A stretch of DNA of 64,000 nucleotides from an uncultured Methanobrevibacter sp. (GTDB taxonomy: Archaea > Methanobacteriota > Methanobacteria > Methanobacteriales > Methanobacteriaceae), in the NCBI GenBank assembly GCA_900314635.1, contig OMVY01000003.1:186001-250000 (forward strand), written 5' to 3'. The position numbers were made by a program, and so were the translations under genes. How positions within the stretch are numbered: position 1 is the first letter of the stretch; each line of letters opens with the position of its first letter. The notes under the pieces are model-generated. The model searched no databases and was not told where the DNA came from. It worked only from the letters and a program-made list of their open reading frames with translations. Shown here piece by piece: positions 18,231 through 27,088 of this stretch.

Positions 18231-19424
18231 TTGTTTTTTAAAAAATCTCTGCTAGCTATTCTAATCTTTTTGGCTCTGCTGTGTTCTCTATCTGCAGTTA
18301 GTGCTGAAAATACTGGCATGATGGATGATTTAATCAATAATCAAATCATGGATTCTGAATCACAGTCTCCAGTTTCCATAGAAGATGTTAGTGATTCAAC
18401 TGAGGATGCTTCTTCATCCATTTCTGATGAGAGCAGTTCTGTTGATTCTAATTCTGGGGGTGTTGTCAGCAGTTCTGTTGATTCCATTCTTGGTGATGAT
18501 GTTGCCAGTAGTTCTGTTGATTCCAATCAGAGTGCTGATTTAACCAGCAATTCCACATCATCCAGTAAAAAAACTCCCCATGTGTGGATTAATAAGATGT
18601 CAATAAAATCTAAAAAAACAGTTATAAAACTTAAATCTGATAAGAAAGGAATTATTTATTATACCACAAACGGCAAGAAGCCTACTGTCAAAAGCAAAAA
18701 ATTCAAGAACAATATAACTTTATCTTCAAACAAGGTTTTGAAATACTTCATTTTAGCTAATGACGGAACCAAATCCAAAGTATTCACTTATAAAAGGATT
18801 TTAGGCAAGACTTCAAAAGGATATGTTGAAAAGTTGTACTATGGTAATTTATCCTCAAATCAAACCATTGCCTTGATTGTTGGAGTTCATGTTCAAGAGA
18901 GCGGAATGCATAAGGCAATCCAAAAAAGCCTTAAGAAGAAAAATAAAAAATTGAATAGGCGATTTGTCCTGTATTTCATTCATGTGACTAAAGATCAAAA
19001 CAGTTATCCAAAAAGCAGAATGAACGGTCAGATTTTAGGTCAGAAATATGTTGTAAAAGACATATCCAAGGAAAATCCTCAAATAGTTACTGATGTTCAT
19101 GAGACAAACTATAAACTTAGCGGATACAAGTATCCCAGATTTATTCACATGATATCAAATAATAAAATTAAAAGTGTTAAAATATCTAAAAAACTTCATA
19201 AAAAGTCTTCGACTTATTTAAAAAGACTGCTTAAATTGGCGCCTCATATAAAAAGGTTTGATCCTCAATTAGGCTCAAGTCCGGCTTTTATAACTGTTCC
19301 TATTGCAAACAAGGGTTTTGTTTCTTATATTTATGAAACTGAGCTTTCCTATTCTAAGACTCTTAAACAAAAGTATGCGGACAAATATGTTAATGCTTTA
19401 AATAAGGTTGATTTGACTTTTTAA
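18231..19424 (+). CDS. Secreted protein with M14 carboxypeptidase-like domain
   Basis: Exported 397-residue protein. A signal peptide (KKSLLAILIFLALLCSLSAVSA, about 4-25) is followed by a Ser/Asp-rich linker with SSSVDS repeats (about 40-110). A chitobiase/hexosaminidase C-terminal-like beta module comes next (TPHVWINKMSIKSKKTVIKL ... GKKPTVKS, about 115-190). The C-terminal part holds the zinc-peptidase pattern of M14: HVQE (H220-x2-E223), DVHE (H290) and a late YETEL with E369/E371 where M14 has its catalytic Glu. A role in cutting the peptide part of pseudomurein or surface proteins is inferred. TTG start at 18231 follows GGAGGG with six-base spacing. Confidence 0.7.
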   Translation: MFFKKSLLAILIFLALLCSLSAVSAENTGMMDDLINNQIMDSESQSPVSIEDVSDSTEDASSSISDESSSVDSNSGGVVSSSVDSILGDDVASSSVDSNQSADLTSNSTSSSKKTPHVWINKMSIKSKKTVIKLKSDKKGIIYYTTNGKKPTVKSKKFKNNITLSSNKVLKYFILANDGTKSKVFTYKRILGKTSKGYVEKLYYGNLSSNQTIALIVGVHVQESGMHKAIQKSLKKKNKKLNRRFVLYFIHVTKDQNSYPKSRMNGQILGQKYVVKDISKENPQIVTDVHETNYKLSGYKYPRFIHMISNNKIKSVKISKKLHKKSSTYLKRLLKLAPHIKRFDPQLGSSPAFITVPIANKGFVSYIYETELSYSKTLKQKYADKYVNALNKVDLTF

Positions 19425-19437
19425 TCATTTATTTTAT

Positions 19438-19600
19438 TTTTTAATTTTTTTTATCTGATATCTGTAAACCGCTTATTTTATTTTTTTTAATATTCTTTTT
19501 TATTTTTTAATTTTTTTTATCTGATATCTGTTTAATATTCTTTTTTATTTTTTAATTTTTTTTATCTGATATCTGTAAACCGCTTATTTTATTTTTTTAA
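19438..19600 (+). repeat. Tandem repeat with TTTTTATCTGATATCTG core, three copies
   Basis: TTTTTTTTATCTGATATCTG occurs at about 19447, 19512 and 19558. Copies one and three are followed by TAAACCGCTTATTTTATTTTTTT; copy two lacks that part. The 315-base gap after the M14-like gene holds this array and the promoter of the small membrane protein, nothing else. Confidence 0.85.
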
Positions 19601-19739
19601 ATTTTTAAATATCTTTTTTTATTTTTTAATTTTTTAACTTTTTTCACGCTCTAAATTCAGTAAACTATTTATTTTTATTTTTATAAAGTTAAATTAAAAA
19701 CAGTCAGAGGATTTTGATTTTAACTACAGAGGTGATTTT

Positions 19740-19895
19740 TTGATTATAACTACCGGAATGTTCATTGGATTTATTTTGACCATTATCTTGATTTATGTGG
19801 TATATAAGATATTCAAGGCAGCTGCTAGAAGTATTTTCCACATTATTCTGGCAATAGTTCTCTTCATAATTGTAATATTCCTTTTCACAATATGA
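19740..19895 (+). CDS. Small membrane protein (51 residues)
   Basis: An unrecognised mini-protein starting at TTG 19740, four bases after GAGGTGA, a ribosome-binding site of the same quality as those of its neighbours. It has two hydrophobic helices (about 5-23 and 31-50) joined by a short basic loop, YKIFKAAARS, so both ends probably face outside. It ends at TGA 19895, just 36 bases before the next gene, and probably shares its transcript. The good start signal and near-complete hydrophobicity argue for a real gene. Function is unknown; a partner for the flanking secreted proteins is only a guess. Confidence 0.6.
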   Translation: MIITTGMFIGFILTIILIYVVYKIFKAAARSIFHIILAIVLFIIVIFLFTI

Positions 19896-19931
19896 TTGTT
19901 TATTTTCATTGAAATTAGTATGTGTGATTAA

Positions 19932-21071
19932 ATGAAATTTAAAATTTTATATCCCTTATTGTTGATTCTTCTAAGTTTAATGTTGGCATCTTCGGTTTCT
20001 GCAATGTCCTATGATGATGCGGGAGATATTTTATCAGATTCAGTAAATTTTGAAGCGTCCGTTTTTGATAATTTTAATTTAAGTGATTCAGATTCCAATA
20101 GTGGTTATGAGGATTCAGTTTCTGTGGATGATGCGGGTTTTGACGGTGCATCTATTTCCGATTCTCATGAATCAGACAGTTCTCTAGTCACATCTGATTT
20201 GGATGGTGATGCCCTTTTAGATTCTCAGGAATCTAACGATCTTGAGTCTTCCACTAGTTCAAATAGCTCAGAAAACTCTGCAAACACTTCCCAACCGGTT
20301 GTTAAAACAAAAACCACTTTAAAAAACAATAATCTGTTTGTTTTAAAGAAAAAGAATTTCAGCATAACCCTAAAGGATGTAAATGGCCATGTTTTAAAGA
20401 ATAAGCTTGTCTATTTCACCATTAATGGAAAAACATATAAGCGAACAACCAACTCCAAGGGCAGGGCATATCTTAAGATAGCTTTAAAGAGAGGCACTTA
20501 CACTATAAAATCAGTATTCAAAGCTGATGAGCACTATTATGGTTCCAGCAATAAGATTCGCTTGACTGTTGTTGATCCTAGTTCCCAATGGAAAAGGGGC
20601 TTGAATGAGAAAAATGCTAAAAGCGCTAAAATGTATAGGATTACGGCGGCTCATACAAAATTAAACAAGAAACTCAAAAATTTGGCTAAGAAATTAACCA
20701 AAGGCTATTCTTCTGAATTGGATAAGGCAGGAATAATATTTACATATGTTAGGGACAACATCAAATACAGCAGGTACGGAGGATTCAAAAAGGGTGCTAA
20801 AAAGACATTTTCAACTAAAAAAGGCAATTGCTGCGACCAATCTTCTTTAGTTGTGGCTTTGTCTAGGGCTTGCGGACTTTCTGCAAGATTCTGCAATGCT
20901 CCTGGATGCAGATTCAGCAACGGCATCGTTACAGCTCATGTCTGGGCTCAGATAAAGGTTGGAAATAAATGGTATTCCGCTGATGCAATAAGCAATAAGA
21001 ACAGCTTGGGCAATATTAAGGATTGGAATACTAAACGCATGTACGGCCTCAAGCAATTTCCTAATATTTAA
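19932..21071 (+). CDS. Secreted transglutaminase-like cysteine protease with Ig-like domain
   Basis: Exported 379-residue protein: signal peptide (about 1-24), Ser/Asp-rich linker (to about 120), one Ig-like module of the kind found in archaeal adhesin-like proteins (about 125-215; VYFTINGKTYKRTTNSKGRAYLKI), then a transglutaminase-like domain. The catalytic triad is visible: C300 in GNCCDQS, H336 in AHVWA, D351 in YSADA. Known pseudomurein endoisopeptidases (PeiW, PeiP) use the same fold and C-H-D triad, so a wall-cutting or wall-remodelling role is plausible. The Ig module is closely similar to those in the large secreted protein at 61.9 kb. Confidence 0.82.
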   Translation: MKFKILYPLLLILLSLMLASSVSAMSYDDAGDILSDSVNFEASVFDNFNLSDSDSNSGYEDSVSVDDAGFDGASISDSHESDSSLVTSDLDGDALLDSQESNDLESSTSSNSSENSANTSQPVVKTKTTLKNNNLFVLKKKNFSITLKDVNGHVLKNKLVYFTINGKTYKRTTNSKGRAYLKIALKRGTYTIKSVFKADEHYYGSSNKIRLTVVDPSSQWKRGLNEKNAKSAKMYRITAAHTKLNKKLKNLAKKLTKGYSSELDKAGIIFTYVRDNIKYSRYGGFKKGAKKTFSTKKGNCCDQSSLVVALSRACGLSARFCNAPGCRFSNGIVTAHVWAQIKVGNKWYSADAISNKNSLGNIKDWNTKRMYGLKQFPNI

Positions 21072-21120
21072 ACTATTCTTTTAAATCAAAAGTTCTGAAC
21101 TGATTATTTTTAATTTTTTT

Positions 21121-21229
21121 ATTTTTTTATCTTTCATTTAATGAATTTTCTTATTTTTTTATCTTTCATTTAATGAATTTTCTTATTTTTTTATCTTTCA
21201 TTTAATGAATTTTCTTATTTTTTTTATCT
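21121..21229 (+). repeat. 32-bp tandem repeat, three and a half copies
   Basis: The unit ATTTTTTTATCTTTCATTTA plus ATGAATTTTCTT has a period of exactly 32 bp: copies start at 21121, 21153 and 21185, with a partial fourth from 21217. It follows the transglutaminase-like gene, and every unit holds a seven-T run. Confidence 0.92.
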
Positions 21230-21354
21230 GGTTTAGCAGATTTTTTTCAATCTTTTTTTGGCAGGGTTGATTTTTTCAATCTTTTCTGGTTTGGGCATTT
21301 TTTTCAAATAATGGCTTAGTTAATTTTATTAATCAGTTTAATAGATAATTAAAT

Positions 21355-21888
21355 ATGGATTTGGCATTTAATTTAATAATTGGTAATATAATCTCCTTTA
21401 TTGCAGGCATTTTTATTATCTTGAGCATGTGGGTGAATGACGAAAAGGAAGCCTATAAATACCAATTTTTAAATGCTTTCATTTTAATGATATCATCAGT
21501 ATTCTTTTTTTCATGGACAGGCGTCACTACTATGGCAATAGCTGCCAGCAGGAACGCTTTTGTCTATAAGGACAAATTAACATCCAAATGGACCGTATTT
21601 TTCATTGTTATTTCAATCGTTTTGGGATTTTTGGTAAACACCCGTGGAATAATAGGATTTCTGCCGATAATAGCCATAGTTCAGATTACAATATGCAACT
21701 ATTATCTCAAATCAATTAAATCCATTAAAACCAGCTTCATTATAAACAGCGCAGTTTATATAGTTTATTTCATTGCTATTTGTGATTATTCGTCATTTGC
21801 CTTTGAAAGTGTTACTGTGATAGTGGGTTTGATTTCCCTATTTAAACTGATTTTCAGCTCTGATGCTGATAATAAAATTAGTCAATGA
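21355..21888 (+). CDS. YgjV-like multi-pass membrane protein
   Basis: Integral membrane protein of 177 residues with about six hydrophobic helices arranged in pairs, with conserved-looking SFIAGIFIILSMWVNDEKEAYKYQFLNA near the N-terminus and an ASRNAFVYKDK loop. This layout resembles the YgjV inner-membrane family (internal duplication of a three-helix unit). No function is established for the family. The start codon at 21355 has no strong Shine-Dalgarno sequence and may be near-leaderless after the TATA region at about 21320. Confidence 0.6.
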   Translation: MDLAFNLIIGNIISFIAGIFIILSMWVNDEKEAYKYQFLNAFILMISSVFFFSWTGVTTMAIAASRNAFVYKDKLTSKWTVFFIVISIVLGFLVNTRGIIGFLPIIAIVQITICNYYLKSIKSIKTSFIINSAVYIVYFIAICDYSSFAFESVTVIVGLISLFKLIFSSDADNKISQ

Positions 21889-22070
21889 AAAGTTTTGAAA
21901 TGGTTTTTATTTAATCAAAACGCTATTTGGTAATAAAATTAGCCAAAAAAAATTTAAAAACTGATTTTCAGTAAAAAAGTGGTTTCGCAAATAAAAAAAA
22001 TTTAAAAAGAATTAGTTTAATTAATGTATTTAAAAAGTTTTAAAAAAGAAAGAAAATTAAAAGTAATGGA

Positions 22071-22259
22071 TTATATAATTCCCATTGCTTCCAATTCTTC
22101 AATAATAACACTGTAAGAAATCTTGGTCATTATCTGTCTGATAAGGAATTCGTCTTTTCCCTTATAATTGTAACCATTGTTTTCAAGAATGCTGGTTAAC
22201 TGCTCCTTATTAAGACCTTCCAAAACAAATCTTAATTCAGTTTCATCAATTGCCGCCAT
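22071..22259 (-). CDS. Hypothetical small helical protein
   Basis: A 62-residue acidic protein I do not recognise. It is predicted to be helical, with the pattern LEGLNKEQLTSILENNGYNYKGKDEFLIRQIM loosely recalling small nucleic-acid-binding helix-turn motifs, but without a clear family signature. The ATG at 22259 has an excellent GGAGGAGATT-like ribosome-binding site (positions about 22266-22274), which supports expression. It lies tail-on behind rli1 on the same strand, separated by the 117 bases upstream of its start. Confidence 0.6.
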   Translation of the reverse strand: MAAIDETELRFVLEGLNKEQLTSILENNGYNYKGKDEFLIRQIMTKISYSVIIEELEAMGII

Positions 22260-22376
22260 AATTTAATCTCCTCTTAATTCTTTTAGTAATTGAACTTCTA
22301 TATATTTATAAAAGTATTTAAATTTTGTTTTATAGTCCTAGAATATTTAATGCTTAATCTACAAGCTAAACATAAA

Positions 22377-24155
22377 TTAATTCTCTTTAAGGTAGTAGTA
22401 TTCTCCCTGCTCTTTCTGTTCTCTGTCAAGGTAGCTGTCATATTTGTTTACTCTAGGTCTCTTGGTTTCCTTGTCCCTTCTGAATGTGATTCCCAGATCT
22501 TTCAGGAATGTGTTCATTGAAGTTCTAAGGTCTGTTGGCTTGGATGCCTTACCGCTGAGTCCAGGTTCTCCATTGAATACCATTGCCCTATCGGATATGT
22601 AATCGATGAACACAATGTCGTGGTCTACGATTAAAGAGGCCGCATTCCTGCTTTCAACTATTTTCCTAATGGCTCTTGCAGCTATTAATCTCTGTTCGAC
22701 ATCTAAAAATGCAGTTGGCTCGTCGAAAAGATAGATATCTGCATCCTGAGATAATGTGGTAGCTACTGCAAGGCGCTGGAGCTCTCCTCCACTTAAGTTC
22801 TTGACTTTCTTGTCAAGGAGGTCATTCAATGCAAAAGGCTTTCCTATTTCACTGTTGAAGATATTTGTGCCGAAAGTCGGTGCATTTTCAAAGAGGTATT
22901 CCTGTGCGGTTCCATCAAAGTCGGATACGATATACTGAGGCTTGTAAGCAATCTCCACTTTCTCCAGAATCTCTCCTTCGCTAGGCTTTTCCTCGCCTGC
23001 GAGTATTTTAGCAAATGTGGTCTTACCAATACCGTTTGAACCGAATGCTGTAACGATTTCCTCATGGTAGATTTTTCCAGCATCTGCTTCAAGGGTGAAT
23101 CCTTCAAATTCCTTTCTAAGATCGCTGTATTCACTTAAGATTTCTCCATCGTCTTCTGGAGTTGGAGGGCGGATGCTGAATTCGATTGCCTGTTTTCTGA
23201 TTCTCACATTCTCTTCCTGCAGGAATCCATTGATATACGCATTGATTCCAACTCTTACTCCTTTGTTTCCAGAGACAACACCGTATGCTCCTGGCTCTCC
23301 ATAGAGAATGTGGATGTTGTCGCTCATAGCATCCAGGGTAGCCAGGTCGTGCTCGATTACAAGCACGGATTTTCCCGCATCTGCAAGGGATCTGATTACT
23401 TTTACAGCATTAAGCCTTTGACGGACATCAAGCCATGATGTCGGCTCGTCGAAATAGTAGAAGTCTCCATCCCTTAAAATACTTGCTGCAATAGTCACTC
23501 TCTGGAGTTCTCCTCCACTCAGGTTTTTAATGTCCCTGTCGAGAACATTTTTCAAATCAAGGTCTTCAACGATTTCATCAAGCTTGTCCCTTTCATTTAC
23601 CTGGGTAAGCAGGTTTTTAACATTGCCTTTCACTACTTTTGGAAGCTGATCCACCATTTGAGGCTTGTGAACGGCTTTAATTTCCTTATTTGCCAATGCC
23701 TTGAAGTAATTCTGCAATGCTGAGCCTTTGTAATGCTCGATTACTTCATCCCAGCTTGATTCTTTCTCATAATCTCCAAAATTAGGAATCATCAATCCGG
23801 ATAATATGTTCATGATTGTGGATTTGCCTATACCGTTTTGTCCAAGCAAACCGAGTACTGTGCCTTCTTTTAATGTAGGCAGTCCGAATAATTCAAAACT
23901 GTTTGGTCCGTACCTGTGTGTCGGCTCGTCAAGAGCTTCAGGCAGGTTTATGACATTTACAGCGCCGAAAATGCATCTGTTGGTGCATATACCACATCCG
24001 GAACATAACTCTTCAGAAATCACAGGTTTCTTGCTTTTCTCGTCGATTACTATTGTGTCCTCTTCCATTCGCACTCCAGGACAGTAATGCATGCAAACGT
24101 AATTGCATTTTTTTGGCTGGCATTTGTCTTTTTCAATGATTGCAATTCTGCTCAT
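22377..24155 (-). CDS. rli1: Ribosome recycling ATPase Rli1 / ABCE1
   Basis: Soluble twin-ATPase that splits terminated ribosomes after aRF1/Pelota. The 592 residues have the full layout: N-terminal Fe-S domain with eight cysteines (C12, C17, C21, C25 and C51, C54, C57, C61) binding two [4Fe-4S] clusters; NBD1 with Walker [10 protein letters not shown] and signature [11 protein letters not shown]2 with GSNGIGKTT and a second LSGGELQR; D-loops SWLD and AFLD. The ribosome-binding site TAGGAGAT lies next to the ATG at 24155. GGAGAT is complementary to the AUCUCC core of the small RNAs described here, and Rli1 is an abundant Fe-S protein. Confidence 0.97.
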   Translation of the reverse strand: MSRIAIIEKDKCQPKKCNYVCMHYCPGVRMEEDTIVIDEKSKKPVISEELCSGCGICTNRCIFGAVNVINLPEALDEPTHRYGPNSFELFGLPTLKEGTVLGLLGQNGIGKSTIMNILSGLMIPNFGDYEKESSWDEVIEHYKGSALQNYFKALANKEIKAVHKPQMVDQLPKVVKGNVKNLLTQVNERDKLDEIVEDLDLKNVLDRDIKNLSGGELQRVTIAASILRDGDFYYFDEPTSWLDVRQRLNAVKVIRSLADAGKSVLVIEHDLATLDAMSDNIHILYGEPGAYGVVSGNKGVRVGINAYINGFLQEENVRIRKQAIEFSIRPPTPEDDGEILSEYSDLRKEFEGFTLEADAGKIYHEEIVTAFGSNGIGKTTFAKILAGEEKPSEGEILEKVEIAYKPQYIVSDFDGTAQEYLFENAPTFGTNIFNSEIGKPFALNDLLDKKVKNLSGGELQRLAVATTLSQDADIYLFDEPTAFLDVEQRLIAARAIRKIVESRNAASLIVDHDIVFIDYISDRAMVFNGEPGLSGKASKPTDLRTSMNTFLKDLGITFRRDKETKRPRVNKYDSYLDREQKEQGEYYYLKEN

Positions 24156-24359
24156 TTTATCTCCTAAATCCTCATAATCAATAAGTCAATAATAATTTAA
24201 AAATAAATTATTTCTCTTTTATCAAATCTTAGAAAAATAATAAATATGATAAAAAAGAATAAAATAAGTATAATAAATATAATATATTTTTAATAGTTTA
24301 TAATTATTTTTATGGTTTCATTGCCATATTCTTATTCTATAAAACTTAGGGATGAAATT

Positions 24360-24698
24360 ATGAAGCAGGTCATGGTTGTTAGAACCGATTTGAAGATGGG
24401 AAAAGGAAAAATAGCCGCTCAATGCTGTCATGCTTGTCTTGGGGCTTATAAGAAGTGCGACAAGGATAAGATTAGAAAATGGGAAAGCGAGGCATATGCC
24501 AAGGTGGTTGTCAAAGCTCCTGATTTAGAGACCCTTTTTGAATTGAAGGAAATGGCTAAAAAGAACGATATAGCTAATTATCTGGTAACCGATGCTGGAA
24601 GAACCCAGGTTCCAGAGTCTACAATAACAGTTTTAGGCCTGGGTCCTGACGAAGATGAGATTCTGGACAAAATAACCGGTGATTTGAAGCTTTTATGA
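24360..24698 (+). CDS. pth2: Peptidyl-tRNA hydrolase, archaeal/eukaryotic type (Pth2)
   Basis: Cleaves peptidyl-tRNA released from stalled ribosomes. The 112 residues carry the Pth2 hallmarks: MKQVMVVRTDLKMGKGKIAAQCCHACLGAY, where the conserved Lys, and the downstream TDAGRTQVPESTITVLGLGP block, form the active site. An open frame reaches up to 24312, but homology sets the start at the ATG 24360. The last six codons and the stop are part of a 41-bp tandem duplication that continues into the 3' flank without changing the protein. Confidence 0.95.
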   Translation: MKQVMVVRTDLKMGKGKIAAQCCHACLGAYKKCDKDKIRKWESEAYAKVVVKAPDLETLFELKEMAKKNDIANYLVTDAGRTQVPESTITVLGLGPDEDEILDKITGDLKLL

Positions 24699-24752
24699 TA
24701 TTTTCCTTTGTATTAACCGGTGATTTGAAGCTTTTATGATATTTTCCTTTGT
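24673..24752 (+). repeat. 41-bp tandem duplication across the pth2 stop codon
   Basis: A 39-base stretch beginning TAACCGGTGATTTGAAGC is repeated without mismatch at 24673-24711 and 24714-24752. The first copy codes for the end of Pth2 and its TGA; the second is non-coding. The perfect match implies a recent event. Confidence 0.95.
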
Positions 24753-24967
24753 TTCATTTCCATTTTCAGCTATTTTTCAATCATTATTAATCTATTTTAA
24801 ATTTCTTTCAAATAAGAAATTTTTAATATGGAAAACTTTTTTTTAATATGATGGGATAAATTATATAAATGTTGAAAATAAATATTTAATAAATGCTATT
24901 TTTATTAGTATATTAAATCATTATATTTTTAATTTTTACAAATTTAACATTCAGTTGTGATATTATT

Positions 24968-25621
24968 ATTGAATGGGTTATTAAGATTGGAGGAAGCCTC
25001 TTTCCTAAAAAGGCTATAAAGTTGGCAGCTTCACTTGAAGGAACCAATTCCTTGATTATCATAGGCGGCGGCGAGTTTGCCAATCTTATTAGAAAATATG
25101 ATGGTGATATTGGATTTTCTGAGGATGTAACTCATGAAACAGCTATTGATTGTATGGATATCATGGCTAAACTACTGGATGATAAATTAGCATTTACAGA
25201 AATTAGCTATTCCATTGAAGATGCAATGGAAGTATCTGATTCTGGAAAAATACCGATTCTGATTTGTTCGGAGATTCTAAGGGAAAACGATCCCTTAATG
25301 CATTCCTGGAATGTGACCTCTGATTCAATTTCTGCCTATGTGGCGGGCTTGTTGAATGCTAGATTGTTAATAGCAACGGATGTCGACGGTATTTATGATA
25401 AGAATCCCGATTTGCCTGGGGCGGAATTGATTAATGAAATTGATGTTAATGAACTGCTGTCTTTTAAAGAATCATCAATTGACTTAATGCTGCCTTCTTT
25501 GTTAATCAAATTCGGATTGAATTGTTTTGTTGTAAACGGGGAGCATGTGGAGAGAGTCTTGTCTTTGATGGATGACGATGCTTTGAAAGCTTTCCCTTAT
25601 ACATTCATACGATGCGATTAA
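24968..25621 (+). CDS. mfnE: Amino acid kinase family protein, MfnE-like, with ATT start
   Basis: Small (about 217 residues) amino-acid-kinase fold protein. The N-terminus EWVIKIGGSLFPKKAIKLA, followed by IIIGGGEFANLIRKYD and LLIATDVDGIYDKNPDLPGA, matches the archaeal kinase that phosphorylates aminomethylfuran-methyl phosphate in methanofuran synthesis (MfnE); family members of this size fit better than UMP or acetylglutamate kinases. No ATG, GTG or TTG exists in frame before the essential KIGGS loop; the next, TTG 25022, would remove it. GTGA (24957-24960) is followed seven bases later by ATT at 24968, giving (M)EWVIKIGGS. I take ATT as the start. Confidence 0.72.
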   Translation: MEWVIKIGGSLFPKKAIKLAASLEGTNSLIIIGGGEFANLIRKYDGDIGFSEDVTHETAIDCMDIMAKLLDDKLAFTEISYSIEDAMEVSDSGKIPILICSEILRENDPLMHSWNVTSDSISAYVAGLLNARLLIATDVDGIYDKNPDLPGAELINEIDVNELLSFKESSIDLMLPSLLIKFGLNCFVVNGEHVERVLSLMDDDALKAFPYTFIRCD

Positions 25622-25691
25622 TTGGATAAATTAATCATAATAATTAGATTTATAAATCAATAAATCAAATATTAAAATATTAGGTGATTAT

Positions 25692-25853
25692 ATGGAAAAA
25701 GTTAAATGTCAATCTTGTAAACAAGAAATCCCATTAATTGAACCTTATGTTGAATTCAAATGCCCAGTATGTGGCAAAGCTATTGCAAGATGTGAGAGCT
25801 GCCGTACTTTCGGTCACGCTTACAAATGCGAATGCGGTTTTGAAGGACCATAA
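25692..25853 (+). CDS. Small zinc-finger protein (HVO_2753-like)
   Basis: A 53-residue protein, too short for usual ORF cut-offs, with GGTGAT six bases before its ATG. It has four zinc knuckles: CQSC (6-9), CPVCG (24-28), CESC (34-37) and CECG (46-49), giving two zinc sites. This layout, ending in a GFEGP-like tail, is that of the archaeal HVO_2753 family of tiny zinc-finger proteins. It lies directly before aEF1-beta (51 bases), probably in one transcript, so a translation-linked role is plausible but not shown. Confidence 0.85.
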   Translation: MEKVKCQSCKQEIPLIEPYVEFKCPVCGKAIARCESCRTFGHAYKCECGFEGP

Positions 25854-25904
25854 GTTTGGTTAATAGATAATGATTATTTTTTAAAATGTTACGGAGGAAT
25901 GATT

Positions 25905-26174
25905 ATGGGAGAAGTAATGAATACTTTAAAAGTTATGCCTGAAAATCCTGATGTAGATTTGGAACAATTAAAAGCAGCTATTGCTGATTTAGTTAAAGAA
26001 CCTGCATCCTTACACGCTATCGAAGAGGAACCTATTGCTTTTGGTTTAGTAGCTTTAAACACCATGGTCATCGTTGAAGACGGTGAAGGTGGAACTGATG
26101 CTATTGAAGCAGCAATTGCAGAACTCGAAGATGTTGCTAGCGTGGAAGTAACTGCAACCGGAAGATTAATGTAA
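25905..26174 (+). CDS. ef1b: Translation elongation factor 1-beta (aEF1B)
   Basis: Guanine-nucleotide exchange factor that recharges aEF1A with GTP. The 89 residues match the compact archaeal form, which keeps only the exchange domain: MGEVMNTLKVMPENPDVDLEQLKAAI, then EEEPIAFGLVALNTMVIVEDGEGGTDAIEAAI and the terminal EDVASVEVTATGRLM. CGGAGGA lies seven bases before the ATG at 25905; an earlier in-frame ATG at 25899 overlaps the site and is less likely. Confidence 0.96.
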   Translation: MGEVMNTLKVMPENPDVDLEQLKAAIADLVKEPASLHAIEEEPIAFGLVALNTMVIVEDGEGGTDAIEAAIAELEDVASVEVTATGRLM

Positions 26175-26369
26175 ATTTAATTTTTTAAATTTACTTCTTT
26201 TTTTTAATTTTTTTTATTTTGAGTATTTTTGTTCTTTTTTTAGTTTTTTTATATTTTTATCAGATTATCTTATTTTTAGCACAATTATAGAATTCTAAGT
26301 TTTTTCTTATCAAATGCTCACTGAAAATTTATATGTCATTATGAATAATATATAATAGGAGGTTTTATT

Positions 26370-26633
26370 ATGAACCCTGAAGATATGAAATTTTGTCAAT
26401 CCTGTGGAATGCCAATGAGCGATGAACACTTTGCAAGTGAGAAAGACGGATCTAAAAGCGAAGATTACTGTAAATACTGCTATCTGGATGGTGAGTTTAC
26501 CAGTGACATTACAATGGAAGAAATGATTGATTATTCTGCTCCAAAAGCAGCTGAAGTTACAGGCATGAGTGAAGATGAAGCTAGAAAAATGTGTGCGGAA
26601 ATGTTTCCAAAACTAAAACGCTGGATGAAATAA
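26370..26633 (+). CDS. Putative zinc-ribbon domain protein
   Basis: An 87-residue soluble protein with one zinc ribbon, FCQSCGMPM (C-x2-C) and YCKYC (C-x2-C), at about residues 8-37, followed by a helical acidic tail ending KMCAEMFPKLKRWMK. This matches the widespread putative zinc ribbon domain (zf-ribbon type found as stand-alone proteins in methanogens and clostridia). No function is known. The start has AGGAGG at normal distance. A group of hairpins and T-tracts follows it. Confidence 0.8.
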   Translation: MNPEDMKFCQSCGMPMSDEHFASEKDGSKSEDYCKYCYLDGEFTSDITMEEMIDYSAPKAAEVTGMSEDEARKMCAEMFPKLKRWMK

Positions 26634-26693
26634 TCCTCAATTTTTCTTTTTTTAAATAGCTACTATTACTTTCAATTTAAAAACATTTTTTCA

Positions 26694-26798
26694 CATTAAC
26701 GGCAAGCATCGTTAATGTTTATTTTTTCTAAATTCAATTTTTTACAAATTGGTAAAATTTTTCAATTTTAGAAAATATTTCCAATTTAAAATATTTTC
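26694..26798 (+). repeat. Hairpin cluster after the zinc-ribbon gene
   Basis: Three inverted repeats follow one another: CATTAACG/CGTTAATG (26694-26717, followed by a T-tract), AAATTG/CAATTT (about 26745-26769) and GAAAATATTT/AAATATTTTC (26771-26798). The pattern resembles the cluster after rpl12. The rest of the gap to 27088 is AT-rich without recognisable genes. Confidence 0.75.
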
Positions 26799-27088
26799 TT
26801 TTATTTTATAATTTTACCTCTTATTTATCATTTTTATAACTAAATACTAATTTTATAATCTTAAATCAATATTTAGATGAATTTAAACTACTTATTTTAA
26901 ATATAACTTATTCTAAATTAATATTACAGAACTGCTTGAAGAAAAATTTTAAAAATTCCAAAAATATTTTTTATATCATTCTATGGGATTTGTTTTTAAT
27001 ATTTGATTTCAATTCATCTGTTAATTATATCATTCCTTAATTTTCACCTCTATCAAGCATTTTTGGGATTTTTAAAAGGAAGTGGGAA

